A DNA stretch of 52,605 nt from an uncultured Blastocatellia bacterium (GTDB lineage Bacteria; Acidobacteriota; Blastocatellia; Pyrinomonadales; Pyrinomonadaceae). This document shows, in pieces, positions 1 through 9,553 of the stretch. Under the pieces are notes generated by a model, which saw nothing but the letters and a program-made list of their open reading frames with translations, was not told where the DNA came from and searched no databases. The DNA is taken from NCBI GenBank assembly GCA_946480785.1, contig CAMLLD010000046.1:1-52605 (forward strand), written 5' to 3'. The first letter of the stretch is position 1, and the number at the start of each line of letters is the position of its first letter. The position numbers and the translations under genes are program-made.

Positions 1-1006
1 CGAGCACCAGCGGTGCCTGCGCGGCGAGCTCGGTGAGCAGCCCGAGCATGCGGACGAACAGGCGATGCCGCGCGGCGAGCATGTTGCCGATGACAACGGC
101 GAAATTGCTGATGTAGCAGAGCGTCTGGGCGTCAAAGGCGGCCTGATAATCAATCGCCGGCAGCGCGTGATCCGCGAGCCACTCGCGCCGTTCAGACGAC
201 GAACGATAGCCCCACGCCCCCGGCGCAATCAGATGATTCGGATCGAGCGACTTCAAATAAGCGCTCATCTCCGCAAACCACGCGCGCCTTTCCGCCCAAC
301 GTCCTGTGATCACCTGCGCTTCATTCATCAACTCCCAACCGAAGATCGTCGGGTCATCGCGATAAGCAACGCCGGTGACGGTGTTACGCCGGTTAGCGAG
401 TTTTTCGAGGTGTTCGCGATAGAGTCGACGCGTTTCCGGATTCGAATAAAAGAGAATCGCTTTCTCGTTGTTGATGCCAAACGGATAACGATCGTCAGCG
501 GCGTCGTTGATACCCGCCCAACGCAGATACTGCGTGACGCCGCCCGTATCGCGCCACCAGTTGGTCAAACAAAGCTGCACGTAGATCTTGTTCTTCGCAG
601 CCTCGGCGATCACTTTATCGAGCTGCACGAACGCTTCTTCGTTCCACTGTCCGGGCGACCAACGAAACGGATGAGTGCGGGGCCAATCGGCAAAATCGGT
701 CATCGGCTTGACGTCGTTTGGACCACCTTCGCCAAAAGCCCAAACACGCACGACTTTAATCCCCGCTTGCGCCGCCTGGCGCATGGTTTCCGGCATCGCC
801 GCGCGATCCTCGTCGCGATACATCACCGCGACGTTTGCGCCGACAAACCGAAACGGGCGATTGCCGACAAAGAAGCGTCCGCCACGCTGCCGCACAAAAG
901 CACCAGTAGCGGGATTCGGCGGCACATTCGGCGAAGCCACCAAAAAGAGAACCGCCGCGCTTGCAATCAACACAAGCGCGGCGACAGCAATTAATCTCCT
1001 ACTCAT
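1..1006 (-). CDS. GH5-like glycoside hydrolase (cellulase/mannanase type), truncated
   Basis: This is the N-terminal part of a secreted or membrane-anchored glycoside hydrolase of the cellulase superfamily, running off the left edge. Residues 4-23 are a hydrophobic signal/anchor. The barrel strands are recognisable (FVGANVAVMYRDED, IKVVRVWAFGEGG), and WELMNEA places the catalytic acid at about Glu229, as in GH5 beta-mannanases. The start is the ATG at 1004-1006, 21 bp after the preceding same-strand gene. From about residue 287 (positions 1-145) the reading frame stays open but the protein (LCYISNFAVVIGN and onward) no longer resembles a GH5 barrel, so the last stretch may be foreign. The substrate cannot be told; mannan or cello-oligosaccharides are the family norm. 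Confidence 0.75.
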   Translation of the reverse strand, partial: MSRRLIAVAALVLIASAAVLFLVASPNVPPNPATGAFVRQRGGRFFVGNRPFRFVGANVAVMYRDEDRAAMPETMRQAAQAGIKVVRVWAFGEGGPNDVKPMTDFADWPRTHPFRWSPGQWNEEAFVQLDKVIAEAAKNKIYVQLCLTNWWRDTGGVTQYLRWAGINDAADDRYPFGINNEKAILFYSNPETRRLYREHLEKLANRRNTVTGVAYRDDPTIFGWELMNEAQVITGRWAERRAWFAEMSAYLKSLDPNHLIAPGAWGYRSSSERREWLADHALPAIDYQAAFDAQTLCYISNFAVVIGNMLAARHRLFVRMLGLLTELAAQAPLVL

Positions 1007-1027
1007 CAAGCAGCTAATCCTAAACAA

Positions 1028-1387
1028 CTACCTCGGGTTCGTCATCCGGACGAAGCCCAAAATCGCACACACAGCAGCCAACACCACGAACAAGTTGAAA
1101 AACGCTCCGACTCCCAAAGCCATCGAAAGGTCTACTGAGTTCTGATTGATCCCGAGAAACACCAGCACGCCAAACAACAAAAACTGCAAGTGATAAATGA
1201 TCAAACAAACCGCGGCGTAAGAAAACCAGCGCGCCGACGGACCAAACGCGGGCGAGCGCGCGAAACCGAGTACGGCGGCGATCAACCAGCCGATGCCGCC
1301 GGCGATCAACAACAGCAAAGTGACGAGGAAGAAGTAGCCCGGTTGGGTGGCCCGAAGCTGTTGGAAAAGCATCAGGAGTGGGAACAT
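1028..1387 (-). CDS. Four-helix integral membrane protein of unknown function
   Basis: A 119-residue hydrophobic protein with about four membrane spans (roughly residues 15-42, 50-70, 72-80 merging into the loop, and 88-115). I see no catalytic motif and recognise no family. It lies 21 bp upstream of the glycoside hydrolase on the same strand, so the two may be co-transcribed. The start ATG at 1385-1387 is preceded by GGAGAGA on the minus strand, a reasonable ribosome-binding site. Likely role: small inner-membrane protein; function unknown. Confidence 0.6.
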   Translation of the reverse strand: MFPLLMLFQQLRATQPGYFFLVTLLLLIAGGIGWLIAAVLGFARSPAFGPSARWFSYAAVCLIIYHLQFLLFGVLVFLGINQNSVDLSMALGVGAFFNLFVVLAAVCAILGFVRMTNPR

Positions 1388-1458
1388 TGATTCAGAGTCT
1401 CTCCTTCGCGGCCTATGATTTCACTTACAAAAGCAGGCTTTCACTCACACAAAGCAAG

Positions 1459-1503
1459 CGCCGTTTGCGCACATGAGCCGCTTTGGTAGGTGCACAAACG
1501 GCG
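1459..1503. repeat. Intergenic inverted repeat (9-bp arms)
   Basis: CGCCGTTTG at 1459-1467 is matched by CAAACGGCG at 1495-1503, giving a hairpin with a 27-base loop. It sits in the 204-bp gap between two leftward membrane-protein genes. It has no T-run, so it is either a weak rho-independent stop for the gene at 1592 or a structural element in the leader of the gene at 1387. Confidence 0.4.
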
Positions 1504-1591
1504 TCCAGTTGAATCGGGTGACGGGGGGCGCAAGTTTTTACAGTGGAAGTCAACGAGTGGCTTCCAACTATGATCCCAAGCTAGCGCTCGC

Positions 1592-1813
1592 CTATTGCGT
1601 GATGTGGATCTCCTCTTCTTTGTTAACGTGGCCGAGGAAATAAATCAGGCCACAAACAAAGGCAACTGCAGCAAGCCCAAGCGCGATCCAGCCTTCTGTG
1701 TGACCGCCGCCGACAACATCCGGGTGAGTCACAAACCTGTAGAAATAATAGATCGCGCCGATGGCTGCCAGGATCCCCACGACCACCGCGAGAATGTCTT
1801 TCAGGCTTTTCAT
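1592..1813 (-). CDS. Small two-span membrane protein
   Basis: A 73-residue protein with two membrane spans (about 5-27 and 43-63) separated by a short Gly/His loop and ending in a charged tail KEEEIHITQ. No family recognised. It has a good ribosome-binding site (CCGGAGG on the minus strand just before the ATG) and ordinary codon use, so it is probably real. It lies 118 bp downstream of selB on the same strand and could be transcribed from its own promoter. Confidence 0.55.
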   Translation of the reverse strand: MKSLKDILAVVVGILAAIGAIYYFYRFVTHPDVVGGGHTEGWIALGLAAVAFVCGLIYFLGHVNKEEEIHITQ

Positions 1814-1931
1814 TTTGAACCTCCGGCCTCGTAAGTAAAATTATGAAGGTTAAGGAAAAAGCCGCTAATTTGCGCGCAAAATAATGGCTGCATGTTAACG
1901 CCGCAACCGGGGGAATGCAAGCCTCAGATCT

Positions 1932-3860
1932 TCACGATTTGGCGCGCAAAATGAGTCTCTTGTCGCCGGCGCGGCGGGTAAGTTGTTCGCGATCGAAGTA
2001 TTCGAGCAACGGGATGGCGTATTTACGTGAAACGCCTGCGAGGTTCTTGAATGTCGGCACGTCGATCAGTCGGTCGGGTTCGTGTTGCGCGGCGTAGTCG
2101 TGCAACTTCTGCTTCAAACCTTCGATGGCTTTCGCATGCATGAACATGTCGCCGTGCACGCGGATCAGCTTGCGACTGTCAATCAAGAGTTGCAGGATCT
2201 TGCGCGCCTGCGCTCGTTGCGCCGGAGCAACATGGGCGCGCGTCATCGCTTCGTCGAGCGACGGCGCTTCCACGCCCGCATCGAGATAGATCTTCTCAAT
2301 CTGCGCGCTCAGCCTTGCATCCTGATCCGTCAGGTCGACGCGATGACTGCTCAGACGAAGCACGTCTTTTTCCGACGTCACTTCGCCTTTCACTTCCAAA
2401 CGGCCGATGACGGCGCTGAACACTTCGGGCAATGCACGCGCAAACAGTTTCTCGCGCAATGTCTCCCGCAACATGCCGCGTGCGAGTGGTTCGCGTTTGT
2501 GATAGCGGTCGAGCTCCGCGATCACGTCACGACTGAGTTGGTCGAAACTTTCGTTCGCGAGGTAAACGCCGCCAGCATCGATCGTCGCGCCCTGCTTGGT
2601 GGCCGCGGCGGCGACCTGGGTAAAGACTTCGTTGGTCCAACCAGTGGCGGCCGCGATGTCCGCAGACCTGATTCCATGTTTGCGTGACGAGCGAACGAGG
2701 CCGGCAAATTTTGTGGCCCGGTCCGGATTCATCAACGCCTGTAGCAGCTCGATCGTCTGCTTCGTTTCCTTGCGCCGGTGTTTTGCAGCGAGCGGGTTGA
2801 TAACCTTGCCGCCGCCGATGGTTTCGGCGGGTGAATAACTACGCAGCACGAACCGATCGTCGTGCAGTGCAACTACCGGTGATTCGAGCCTGAGTTGGGC
2901 CACCGCCCCGCCGCCGGGAGGAACCTCCGAGACCACGTCGAGCACCGTGACCCGTCCGAGGACTTCCGTCGCGCCGATGTGAAAGCGAATGCGCGAACGA
3001 CTCCGCACCGGACGCGGCGCTCCCGGCAGAACGTCAATCCACACATCGAGTATCTGCGTCGGCCGCAAACGTCCCGGAGGCGCGAGGACCATGCCGCGCT
3101 CGATCTGTGCGGTGTCGATGCCCGCAAGGTTTACCGCCGTTCTTTGACCCGCATGCGCTTGTTTTACGGCGTGCCCGTGAACTTGCAGACCGCGAACGCG
3201 CACCTTGATACCGGGCGGCAAAAGCTCGAGCTCGTCGCCTTCGCTGATCTGCCCAGCGATGAGTGTGCCCGTAACAACCGCGCCGAAACCTTTCATCGAA
3301 AACGCGCGATCGATCGGCAGTCGCGTGATGAAGTCGGAAGAACGCGCGGGAACACGCGCGGCCACTTCCGTCAGGCGCCCCTTCAGATCGTCGAGACCAG
3401 CGCCCGTCTTTGCGCTAACCGCCACTATCGGTGCATCCGCCAAAAACGATCCGGCCACGAGACTGCGCACCTCGTCTTCCACGAGCGGCAACAGCTCCGC
3501 TTCCACGAGATCTCTTTTCGTAATCACGACGAGACCGTTCTGCACGCCGAGCAAACGACAGATGTCGAAGTGTTCGCGCGTTTGCGGCATCACGCCTTCA
3601 TCAGCGGCGATCACGAGCGCGAGCAGATCGATCCCGTGCGCTCCGGCGAGCATGTTTTTGACGAAACGTTCGTGACCCGGCACGTCAACAAAGCCGAGCT
3701 TGAGATCGCCTATCGCGACGTCGGCAAAGCCCAAATCAATGGTGATACCGCGTCGCTTTTCTTCAGGCAGTCGATCGGGATCTGTGCCGGTGAGGGCACG
3801 TACGAGAGCGCTCTTGCCGTGGTCTATATGACCGGCGGTGCCGACAATCAGTGAAGTCAT
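1932..3860 (-). CDS. selB: Selenocysteine-specific translation elongation factor SelB
   Basis: SelB is the GTPase that carries Sec-tRNA to the ribosome at UGA codons followed by a SECIS hairpin. The N-terminal GTPase domain is complete: AGHIDHGKS (G1), DVPGHERF (G3), ITKRD (G4). EF-Tu-like beta-barrel domains follow to about residue 340, then the C-terminal winged-helix repeats that bind the SECIS element (about 370-642). The length, about 640 residues, is normal. I chose the ATG at 3858-3860; an in-frame GTG at 3864-3866 is the alternative. The gene starts 9 bp after the bshA stop, suggesting co-transcription. It has an in-window client, the selenoprotein at 46684-47481; selA, selC and selD are not in the window. 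Confidence 0.96.
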   Translation of the reverse strand: MTSLIVGTAGHIDHGKSALVRALTGTDPDRLPEEKRRGITIDLGFADVAIGDLKLGFVDVPGHERFVKNMLAGAHGIDLLALVIAADEGVMPQTREHFDICRLLGVQNGLVVITKRDLVEAELLPLVEDEVRSLVAGSFLADAPIVAVSAKTGAGLDDLKGRLTEVAARVPARSSDFITRLPIDRAFSMKGFGAVVTGTLIAGQISEGDELELLPPGIKVRVRGLQVHGHAVKQAHAGQRTAVNLAGIDTAQIERGMVLAPPGRLRPTQILDVWIDVLPGAPRPVRSRSRIRFHIGATEVLGRVTVLDVVSEVPPGGGAVAQLRLESPVVALHDDRFVLRSYSPAETIGGGKVINPLAAKHRRKETKQTIELLQALMNPDRATKFAGLVRSSRKHGIRSADIAAATGWTNEVFTQVAAAATKQGATIDAGGVYLANESFDQLSRDVIAELDRYHKREPLARGMLRETLREKLFARALPEVFSAVIGRLEVKGEVTSEKDVLRLSSHRVDLTDQDARLSAQIEKIYLDAGVEAPSLDEAMTRAHVAPAQRAQARKILQLLIDSRKLIRVHGDMFMHAKAIEGLKQKLHDYAAQHEPDRLIDVPTFKNLAGVSRKYAIPLLEYFDREQLTRRAGDKRLILRAKS

Positions 3861-3869
3861 GGCCACGGA

Positions 3870-5003
3870 TTACGCGGCTTGTTTCGCCAGCACCTGTTCA
3901 TAGAAGTCGATGTACTGAGGAATCACCACGTCGGTGCGATAACGAGAGATCGCCGAGTCGCGCGCGCGTTGGCCCATCTCGCGCCGCAGCTTGTTGTCGC
4001 TCAACAAACGCGCCGCGTCCGCCGCCATTTTGTCCACGTCGCCGACCGGACTCAAGTATCCCGTTTCGCCGTCATTGACTACTTCCGGCAGCCCCCCGAC
4101 ACGCGACGCGATCACGGGAACTTCGCAAGCCATCGCCTCCAACGCCGCCAGGCCGAAAGACTCCTGTTCCGACGGCAACAGCAAAACGTCAGACGCGGAA
4201 AGATAATCAACGATGCGCGGCTGTTTGCCGACAAACGAACACTGTTCGTAAACGCCGAGACAACGTGCGCGATGCTCGGCGTTAGTGCGCTCGCTGCCGT
4301 CGCCGACCATCACGAGGCGCGTTTTGATTCCCTTTTGCAGAACTCGGGCGAAGATCTCGACGCAATCCACCGGTCGTTTTACGGGACGAAAGTTTGAAAC
4401 GTGGACCAGCAACGGTTCATCGTGCGGCGCGAGTGTCGCGCGCAGCCCTTTCACTTCCAAGCGGCGATAGTCGTACTGGCAAACAAAGTTCGGAATCACC
4501 TGGATGTCGTCGAAGTGAAAGATCTCGCGCGTCGCTTCTTTCAAATAGTGCGAAATCGCTGTCACACCGTCCGACTGCACAATGCCGTAGCGCGTGATCG
4601 GCAGGTACGAACGGTCCGCGCCGACGAGCGTGATGTCCGTGCCGTGCAACGTCGTGACAACGGGCAAACGCCGCCGCGGCTTCAACGACTCACGAGCGAG
4701 AATCGCGCTGATCGAATGCGGAATCGCGTAATGAACGTGCAGCAAATCGAGCTTTTCTTCCTCGGCCACGGTGGCCATTTTAGTCGCGAGCGCAAGCGTG
4801 TAAGGCTGATGTTCGAAGAGCGGGTACGACATCATCTCGACTTCATGAAAACGCACGCGTTCATTCAATTCGGTGAGACGAGTTGGGAGTGCAGACGAGA
4901 TGAAGTGAACTGTATGTCCGCGAGCAGCGAGTTCTTTGCCGAGTTCTGAACCAACGATGCCGCTGCCACCGTAGGTCGGATATACGGTAATGCCGATGTT
5001 CAT
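3870..5003 (-). CDS. bshA: N-acetyl-alpha-D-glucosaminyl L-malate synthase BshA
   Basis: First enzyme of bacillithiol synthesis: it transfers GlcNAc from UDP-GlcNAc to L-malate. It is a GT4 glycosyltransferase of 377 residues, the usual length. Typical features are the N-terminal Gly-rich loop [18 protein letters not shown], the acceptor-domain segment [21 protein letters not shown], and in the C-terminal domain NFRPVKRP and the E-x7-E nucleotide-sugar motif in [16 protein letters not shown]. The start ATG is at 5001-5003. Its partner deacetylase gene bshB1 lies 2.8 kb away at 7820-8566; bshC is not in the window. SelB follows immediately downstream. Confidence 0.95.
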   Translation of the reverse strand: MNIGITVYPTYGGSGIVGSELGKELAARGHTVHFISSALPTRLTELNERVRFHEVEMMSYPLFEHQPYTLALATKMATVAEEEKLDLLHVHYAIPHSISAILARESLKPRRRLPVVTTLHGTDITLVGADRSYLPITRYGIVQSDGVTAISHYLKEATREIFHFDDIQVIPNFVCQYDYRRLEVKGLRATLAPHDEPLLVHVSNFRPVKRPVDCVEIFARVLQKGIKTRLVMVGDGSERTNAEHRARCLGVYEQCSFVGKQPRIVDYLSASDVLLLPSEQESFGLAALEAMACEVPVIASRVGGLPEVVNDGETGYLSPVGDVDKMAADAARLLSDNKLRREMGQRARDSAISRYRTDVVIPQYIDFYEQVLAKQAA

Positions 5004-5040
5004 CTGGCGTCGAGCTTAGCACAAAGTGCCGCCGAAAATA

Positions 5041-5083
5041 GTTGAGGCAGGCGACCCTCGCTATCGCCTGCCTCTATCTCAAC
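5041..5083. promoter_or_regulatory. Perfect 11-bp hairpin in the bshA-nfu gap
   Basis: GAGGCAGGCGA (5044-5054) pairs exactly with TCGCCTGCCTC (5064-5074) around a 9-base loop, and an outer GTTGAG/CTCAAC pair (5041-5046, 5078-5083) can extend it. On the minus strand it is followed by AACTATTTTCGG, then by the bshA start about 38 bp on. It could be a leader structure or attenuator for bshA. No selenocysteine tRNA could be folded from it. Confidence 0.5.
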
Positions 5084-5247
5084 TTGACTCACCTTCTGAG
5101 AGGGGGGGCAAGTGAGGGCGGGAGTATATTCCTGCTTTTGATTTTTAGCAACAACTCCTGCAAGGTCGCTCAGCTTTTTATTTTTGAAAAATTTAGGCTG
5201 CGGAATTACACATGGCCTCGCGCCCTGCGAATCCTCAACAAACTCGC

Positions 5248-5253
5248 TATAAT
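5248..5253 (+). promoter_or_regulatory. Probable -10 element for nfu
   Basis: A consensus TATAAT lies 36 bp upstream of the nfu ATG. The -35 region 17 bp further upstream (CTGCGA) is poor, so the promoter is only tentative. Confidence 0.45.
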
Positions 5254-5288
5254 GAAGGCGAGAACAAAGTCGAACACGAGGTTTTGCG

Positions 5289-5849
5289 ATGCCGAAGATC
5301 AGCGATATTGAAGAGACCCCAAATCCGAATGCCGTGAAGTTTATCTTACGGGAACCTGTCAGCAACGGCGTTGCAAAGCAGTATGGCTCGGCCGATCAGG
5401 CTGAAAACGATCCGCTTGCGAAGTCGCTCTTCGACGTGGGCCATGTCGTCTCCGTTTTTTACATGGACCGCATGATCACGATCGAGAAAGACGACGAGGG
5501 CGACTGGGACGAGTTGCTGCCCGCGCTTGCGGTTCCGATTCGCGCGGCCGAAGCGGTCACAGTTTCCGCGGCTGCGGCGGGGGCGGCGGTCGGCGGTTCG
5601 ATTGCGGCGGTTACGAGCGACGACCCGCGGCTGTTGCAGATCAACGAGATTCTGGACGAGAAGGTCAGACCCGCGTTGATGGGCGACGGCGGCTATCTCG
5701 AAGTTCTCGGTCTGAACGAACACACGTTGAGCATCCGTTACCAGGGCGCGTGCGGCAGTTGCCCGAGCTCGCTCACCGGCACGTTGATGGCCATCGAGGG
5801 CATGCTCAAACAGGAAGTCGATCCCGAGTTGGAAGTCGTCGCGGTTTAG
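5289..5849 (+). CDS. nfu: Nfu-type iron-sulfur cluster carrier
   Basis: A 186-residue iron-sulfur scaffold/carrier. Residues 1-85 form the Nfu N-terminal domain (ETPNPNAVKFIL, DPLAKSLF, VFYMDRMITIEK). An Ala/Gly-rich linker (about 90-108) follows. Residues 115-186 are the NifU C-terminal domain with the cluster-binding CGSC motif in GACGSCPSS and the MGDGGYLEV signature. It transfers 4Fe-4S clusters to client apoproteins in the cytosol. The ATG has a GAGG ribosome-binding site. It is divergent from bshA, whose product belongs to the same thiol-redox theme, since bacillithiol is linked to Fe-S cluster delivery in Firmicutes. Confidence 0.93.
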   Translation: MPKISDIEETPNPNAVKFILREPVSNGVAKQYGSADQAENDPLAKSLFDVGHVVSVFYMDRMITIEKDDEGDWDELLPALAVPIRAAEAVTVSAAAAGAAVGGSIAAVTSDDPRLLQINEILDEKVRPALMGDGGYLEVLGLNEHTLSIRYQGACGSCPSSLTGTLMAIEGMLKQEVDPELEVVAV

Positions 5850-5948
5850 TTCGAAACTTTCCGGAACCGCTTCTGGAACTTATAGTCACTTACGTCGTGT
5901 AGACGTTCGGTTATAACCATCCCACAGTCCGTCCCACAGGAGTTTTGT

Positions 5949-7829
5949 ATGTTGTCCCTGCCACGCATTGCTCCCGTTGCTCTCCTCTTATGTTCATCTG
6001 TGTTTCCGCTGGTCGCCCAGACGACGCCACCAAAGTCAGCGGCCCCGAAAGCAGCCCCAGCGTCTGACGCCGAGCAACAACTCAAAGTCCGCCGCGCCCA
6101 GGCGCGCTCGCTGTTGATTTCCCTCTCGACCGACGCGCGCATGTTCAAAGACCAAATGCTGCGCGCGCGATCGCTCGCCCGCATCGCCGACGCGCTTTGG
6201 CAAGTAGACGCGGAGCAAGCTCGCCTGATGTTTCGCAAAGCATGGGAAGCGGCCGAGCTCGCCGATCAGGAGAGCGAACGTCTGTTTCAGGAAGATATCC
6301 AACGACAGCGGAGCAAGACCGGCGGCTACGCCGTTCATTTACCGCCGAACCTGCGTCGTGAAGTATTAAGACTGGCGGCAACTCACGATCGTGCCCTCGG
6401 CGAAGAGCTCCTCGACAAACTCAAGACGCAAAAAAGCGACACGCCGACTGCACAAAGCGGCACTGCGAATGATCCGATGACTCAGAGATTGGGCGTCGCG
6501 CGCGATTTACTGCGGGCCGGGGAAATGGATCGGGCGCTGCAATTCGCCGACCCCGCGCTGACGAACGTGAGCATCGATTCAATCGACTTCCTGTCGAATC
6601 TGCGCGAAAAAAATGCCGCGGCCGCTGATGGACGTTACGCGGCTTTGTTAAGCGCGGCCACGGCGAATTCACAAGCTGACGCAAACACCGTCTCGCTGCT
6701 TTCGTCCTATCTCTTCACCCCGCACCTGTACATGATTTTTCAGGGAAACGACGTCAGCATTTCGCAGATGGCCTCGAAGTCCGCGCCCATCGAAGTGTCG
6801 CCGGAATTGCGCAACGCGTTCTTCCAGGCAACAGCCGGCATTTTGCTGCGGCCTTTACCGCCACCAGGAACAGATCAAAATTTAGCGGGTCTGGAGAGCA
6901 AGTATCTGGTCATCAAGCGTTTGCTTCCGTTGTTCGAACAGTCAGCGCCGTCAGGAATGGCGGAGTCGCTGCGAGCGCACCTGAACACCTTGAATACGCT
7001 CGTCTCTGACGAAACACGTCGCAATGAAGACGACGTCAATCGCGGTATGCGTCCCGAAAAGCCGGCTGCCGAACGCGAGCAGGCGTTGCTCGATCGGATC
7101 GAACGCGCGAAGACGGCTGAGGAGCGCGACGCGCTCTATGTCGAGTTGGCCCAATTGCTGGCTAATCGCGGTGACATGAAAGCGCGCGACTACGTCAGCA
7201 AGATCGATGATTCGGAAGTACGCCAGGAAGCGCAGTCCTATCTCGATGGGTCGCTGGCATTTTACGCTGTCGGGAAGAAGCTGACGGATCAGGCGCTGGA
7301 CCTGGTCCAAAAAGGCGAGTTAACTCACGTGCAAAAGGTGTGGGTTTTGACTCAGGTCGCGAAAATTCTTGCCCCAACCGACAAAGACAAAGCCGCAGAG
7401 CTGGTGGAAACTGCGGCCCAGGAAGCGCGCCGGATCGAAGTTTCTGATCCATCGCGGCCGCAGGCGTTGATTGCGGTCGCAAATGCTTTGTACGCAATCG
7501 ATCGAGCGAAAGCGTGGGACGCTACCTTCGAAGCGGTGAAAGCCGCAAATTCGGCGACGGATTTCACGGGGGAAGACGGTCGCATTTCGATCAAATTTCA
7601 AAGCAAGAACCAAAATTCGATTCGCACCAGCACCGTTGACGAATTTGATCTCGAAGGAATTTTTCGCGAGCTCGCGAACCAGGACTACGATCGAGCGGTG
7701 GAACTAGCGCGCGGTTTTGAGGCTGAAGGTCCGCGTGCCGTCGCGACGATCGCGATCGCGCGCGCCATTCTCGAGCCGAAAAAACCAGCCGCCCCTGCTA
7801 AACAAGCGGCCGCGAAGAATCAGGAATAA
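5949..7829 (+). CDS. Large exported helical-repeat protein of unknown function
   Basis: A 626-residue protein with a clear signal peptide (residues 1-23, cut after VAQ). The rest is almost entirely alpha-helical and rich in Ala, Glu, Arg and Leu. It has degenerate TPR/HEAT-like pairs such as ARSLARIADALWQVDAEQA and KVWVLTQVAKILAPTDKDKA that track cellular-component style repeats, so it probably acts as a scaffold. A low-complexity KPAAPAKQAAAKNQE tail ends the protein. The start ATG has an AGGAG ribosome-binding site. It converges on bshB1, overlapping it by 10 bp. I do not recognise a named family; similar exported repeat proteins are common in Acidobacteriota. Confidence 0.75.
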   Translation: MLSLPRIAPVALLLCSSVFPLVAQTTPPKSAAPKAAPASDAEQQLKVRRAQARSLLISLSTDARMFKDQMLRARSLARIADALWQVDAEQARLMFRKAWEAAELADQESERLFQEDIQRQRSKTGGYAVHLPPNLRREVLRLAATHDRALGEELLDKLKTQKSDTPTAQSGTANDPMTQRLGVARDLLRAGEMDRALQFADPALTNVSIDSIDFLSNLREKNAAAADGRYAALLSAATANSQADANTVSLLSSYLFTPHLYMIFQGNDVSISQMASKSAPIEVSPELRNAFFQATAGILLRPLPPPGTDQNLAGLESKYLVIKRLLPLFEQSAPSGMAESLRAHLNTLNTLVSDETRRNEDDVNRGMRPEKPAAEREQALLDRIERAKTAEERDALYVELAQLLANRGDMKARDYVSKIDDSEVRQEAQSYLDGSLAFYAVGKKLTDQALDLVQKGELTHVQKVWVLTQVAKILAPTDKDKAAELVETAAQEARRIEVSDPSRPQALIAVANALYAIDRAKAWDATFEAVKAANSATDFTGEDGRISIKFQSKNQNSIRTSTVDEFDLEGIFRELANQDYDRAVELARGFEAEGPRAVATIAIARAILEPKKPAAPAKQAAAKNQE

Positions 7830-8566
7830 ATGTTCATCGGACGCGTGAGCAGCGCCAGCGGATCGTCAACGTTCAGCGCCTCGCGCACATAATACGGCTC
7901 GCCCGCTTCGACGCCGATCAGCGAGCCGAAGTAACGCATTCGCACCTCGATTTCAGCTAAGAAACCACTCGCGCTGATGCGCGTCTGCGGCTCTTCCGAT
8001 TGCGGGTTGTAAAACTGCGACGAGTGCGCGCGAATCGCCGCCATCTTCTCGTCCACAAATCCCGACACGTCAACCACGAACGACGGCACGATCCGCCGCG
8101 AAAAAAGCGAGTGCATGATCGCGGGCATCGGCACCGGCGCGAGTCCCGACTCTTCATCGTAACGGCCCATCGAAGCGAGCCGCGCGGCTTGCCGCACAAT
8201 GATGGACGTGTTTGCGTGATCGGGATGTGGATCGTCCTCGTGCGTCGTCAACAGGACCTTCGGCTTGTGCGTTCGCAGCACACGCACGAGCGCGATTCGT
8301 GCGACTTCTGTCGGCGAAACATGACCGTCCGGCTGCTCCAGGTTCAGCCGCACGTCGAGACCGAGAATGCGCGCCGCGTCCTCCGCTTCCTGCGCGCGAA
8401 TCTCGGGAGTGCCGCGCGTGCCCATCTCCCCCCGCGTCATATCGCACACACCGGTGTGATAACCGCGTGATTTCAGTTTGAGAAGTGTCCCAGCGACCGA
8501 CAACTCCGCATCGTCGGGATGCGAAAAAATCGCGAGCACATCGAGTTGGACCGCGTCCGAGTTCAT
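7820..8566 (-). CDS. bshB1: Bacillithiol biosynthesis deacetylase BshB1
   Basis: Zinc-dependent deacetylase of the LmbE/PIG-L family that removes the acetyl group from GlcNAc-malate, the second step of bacillithiol synthesis. The metal-binding signature is SHPDDAELSVAGTL near the N-terminus, with the second histidine motif HEDDPHPDH about residue 110. MTRGEMGTRGTPEIR is typical of the BshB1 branch rather than generic LmbE proteins. Length 248 residues, normal. It is divergent from the nuclease gene at 8643 with a 76-bp gap. Together with bshA it argues that the cell makes bacillithiol. Confidence 0.92.
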   Translation of the reverse strand: MNSDAVQLDVLAIFSHPDDAELSVAGTLLKLKSRGYHTGVCDMTRGEMGTRGTPEIRAQEAEDAARILGLDVRLNLEQPDGHVSPTEVARIALVRVLRTHKPKVLLTTHEDDPHPDHANTSIIVRQAARLASMGRYDEESGLAPVPMPAIMHSLFSRRIVPSFVVDVSGFVDEKMAAIRAHSSQFYNPQSEEPQTRISASGFLAEIEVRMRYFGSLIGVEAGEPYYVREALNVDDPLALLTRPMNIYS

Positions 8567-8642
8567 AACGCGTTAGCTTACTGCGTGCTCGCACGTTTGT
8601 CATGGCTGTTGTAATGGCACACAAGTTGACGAGAAAACACCC

Positions 8643-9494
8643 ATGTTATTCCTCTTACTGCTCTTCTTTCAGCTTCCGACCACGAGTGATCAACTGCTCG
8701 AAGCAGGGCGAGCCGCAACGCTCCGGAAACACACTTCAACGACGAACGAGATCAAGATCGTCTCCTACAACATCCGCTGGCGTGGCGGCGACGAACTAAA
8801 GCGTCTCGCGAAACTGCTGCACGAAGATCCGGAAATCGGTGGCGCTTCGATCCTCTGCCTCCAGGAAGTCGATCGCAAAAAGAAGCGGACCGGTAACAAC
8901 AACACGGCGAGGGAACTCGCCGATGCGCTCGGGCTGCATTACGCGTGGGCCGCGCCACCCACAGCGAAAGCAGGCGATGAAGAAGAAACCGGCGTCGCGC
9001 TCATGAGTGTCTATCCGCTCGCGGAGGTGAAGCGAATCGTCTTGCCAAATGCTGGTCCAGGTCAGAGGCGACGCGTCGCGCTCGGAGCAACTATCGAAAT
9101 CGACGGTCGCAAGTGGCGCATCTACTCCGTTCACGCGGAGACGCGCATCCCGCTCGACAAGAAAATGGAGCAGTACAACGCAATCCTGGAAGACTTGCGC
9201 CGCTTCCCCGCGGACATGCCCGCGATCATAATGGGCGACTTCAACACGTGGGAGCCGAACGCCGGCGGCAAGACGGCTAAGCTGTTTACGAACGCAGGAC
9301 TAAAAACGCCGTTCGACGGGCAGAAGACATTTCGTCGCCGGGTGTTGTTCCTGCCGATCGAGCTGCATCTTGATTGGGTTTGGTTGCGAGGTCTGGAAGC
9401 GACGAATCACGGTGTGGACCGCCAGATCGAAGTCTCGGATCACTTTCCGTTATGGACCATCGTGAGGCCGGTGGCGCTTGCAACTAAAAAGTAA
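8643..9494 (+). CDS. Endonuclease/exonuclease/phosphatase (EEP) family protein
   Basis: A 283-residue EEP-fold phosphoesterase. Typical motifs in order: KIVSYNIRWRGG (active-site Asn), LCLQEVDR (metal-binding Glu, about residue 77), YSVHAET, IIMGDFNTW (Asp/Asn pair, about 205) and SDHFPLW (catalytic His near the C-terminus). A short hydrophobic N-terminus (MLFLLLLFFQL) suggests export or membrane attachment. Substrates in the family range from DNA to phospholipids and inositol phosphates, and nothing here decides between them. It is divergent from bshB1. Confidence 0.88.
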   Translation: MLFLLLLFFQLPTTSDQLLEAGRAATLRKHTSTTNEIKIVSYNIRWRGGDELKRLAKLLHEDPEIGGASILCLQEVDRKKKRTGNNNTARELADALGLHYAWAAPPTAKAGDEEETGVALMSVYPLAEVKRIVLPNAGPGQRRRVALGATIEIDGRKWRIYSVHAETRIPLDKKMEQYNAILEDLRRFPADMPAIIMGDFNTWEPNAGGKTAKLFTNAGLKTPFDGQKTFRRRVLFLPIELHLDWVWLRGLEATNHGVDRQIEVSDHFPLWTIVRPVALATKK

Positions 9495-9553
9495 CTCCCA
9501 ACAATCGTCGATGGCACTTGAAATTGGACCCTTAGTCGTGTCAAAAGTAAGCG

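Noticed and set aside
65..994. 310-codon rightward ORF
   Set aside because: Antisense shadow of the GH5-like gene; its product is Arg/His-rich without any domain.
2895..3854. Long rightward ORF opposite selB
   Set aside because: Shadow frame of a high-GC gene; selB motifs are complete on the other strand.
5030..5090. Selenocysteine tRNA gene (selC) near selB
   Set aside because: The strong hairpin has no acceptor stem, anticodon TCA loop or CCA-type end; it is a simple stem-loop.
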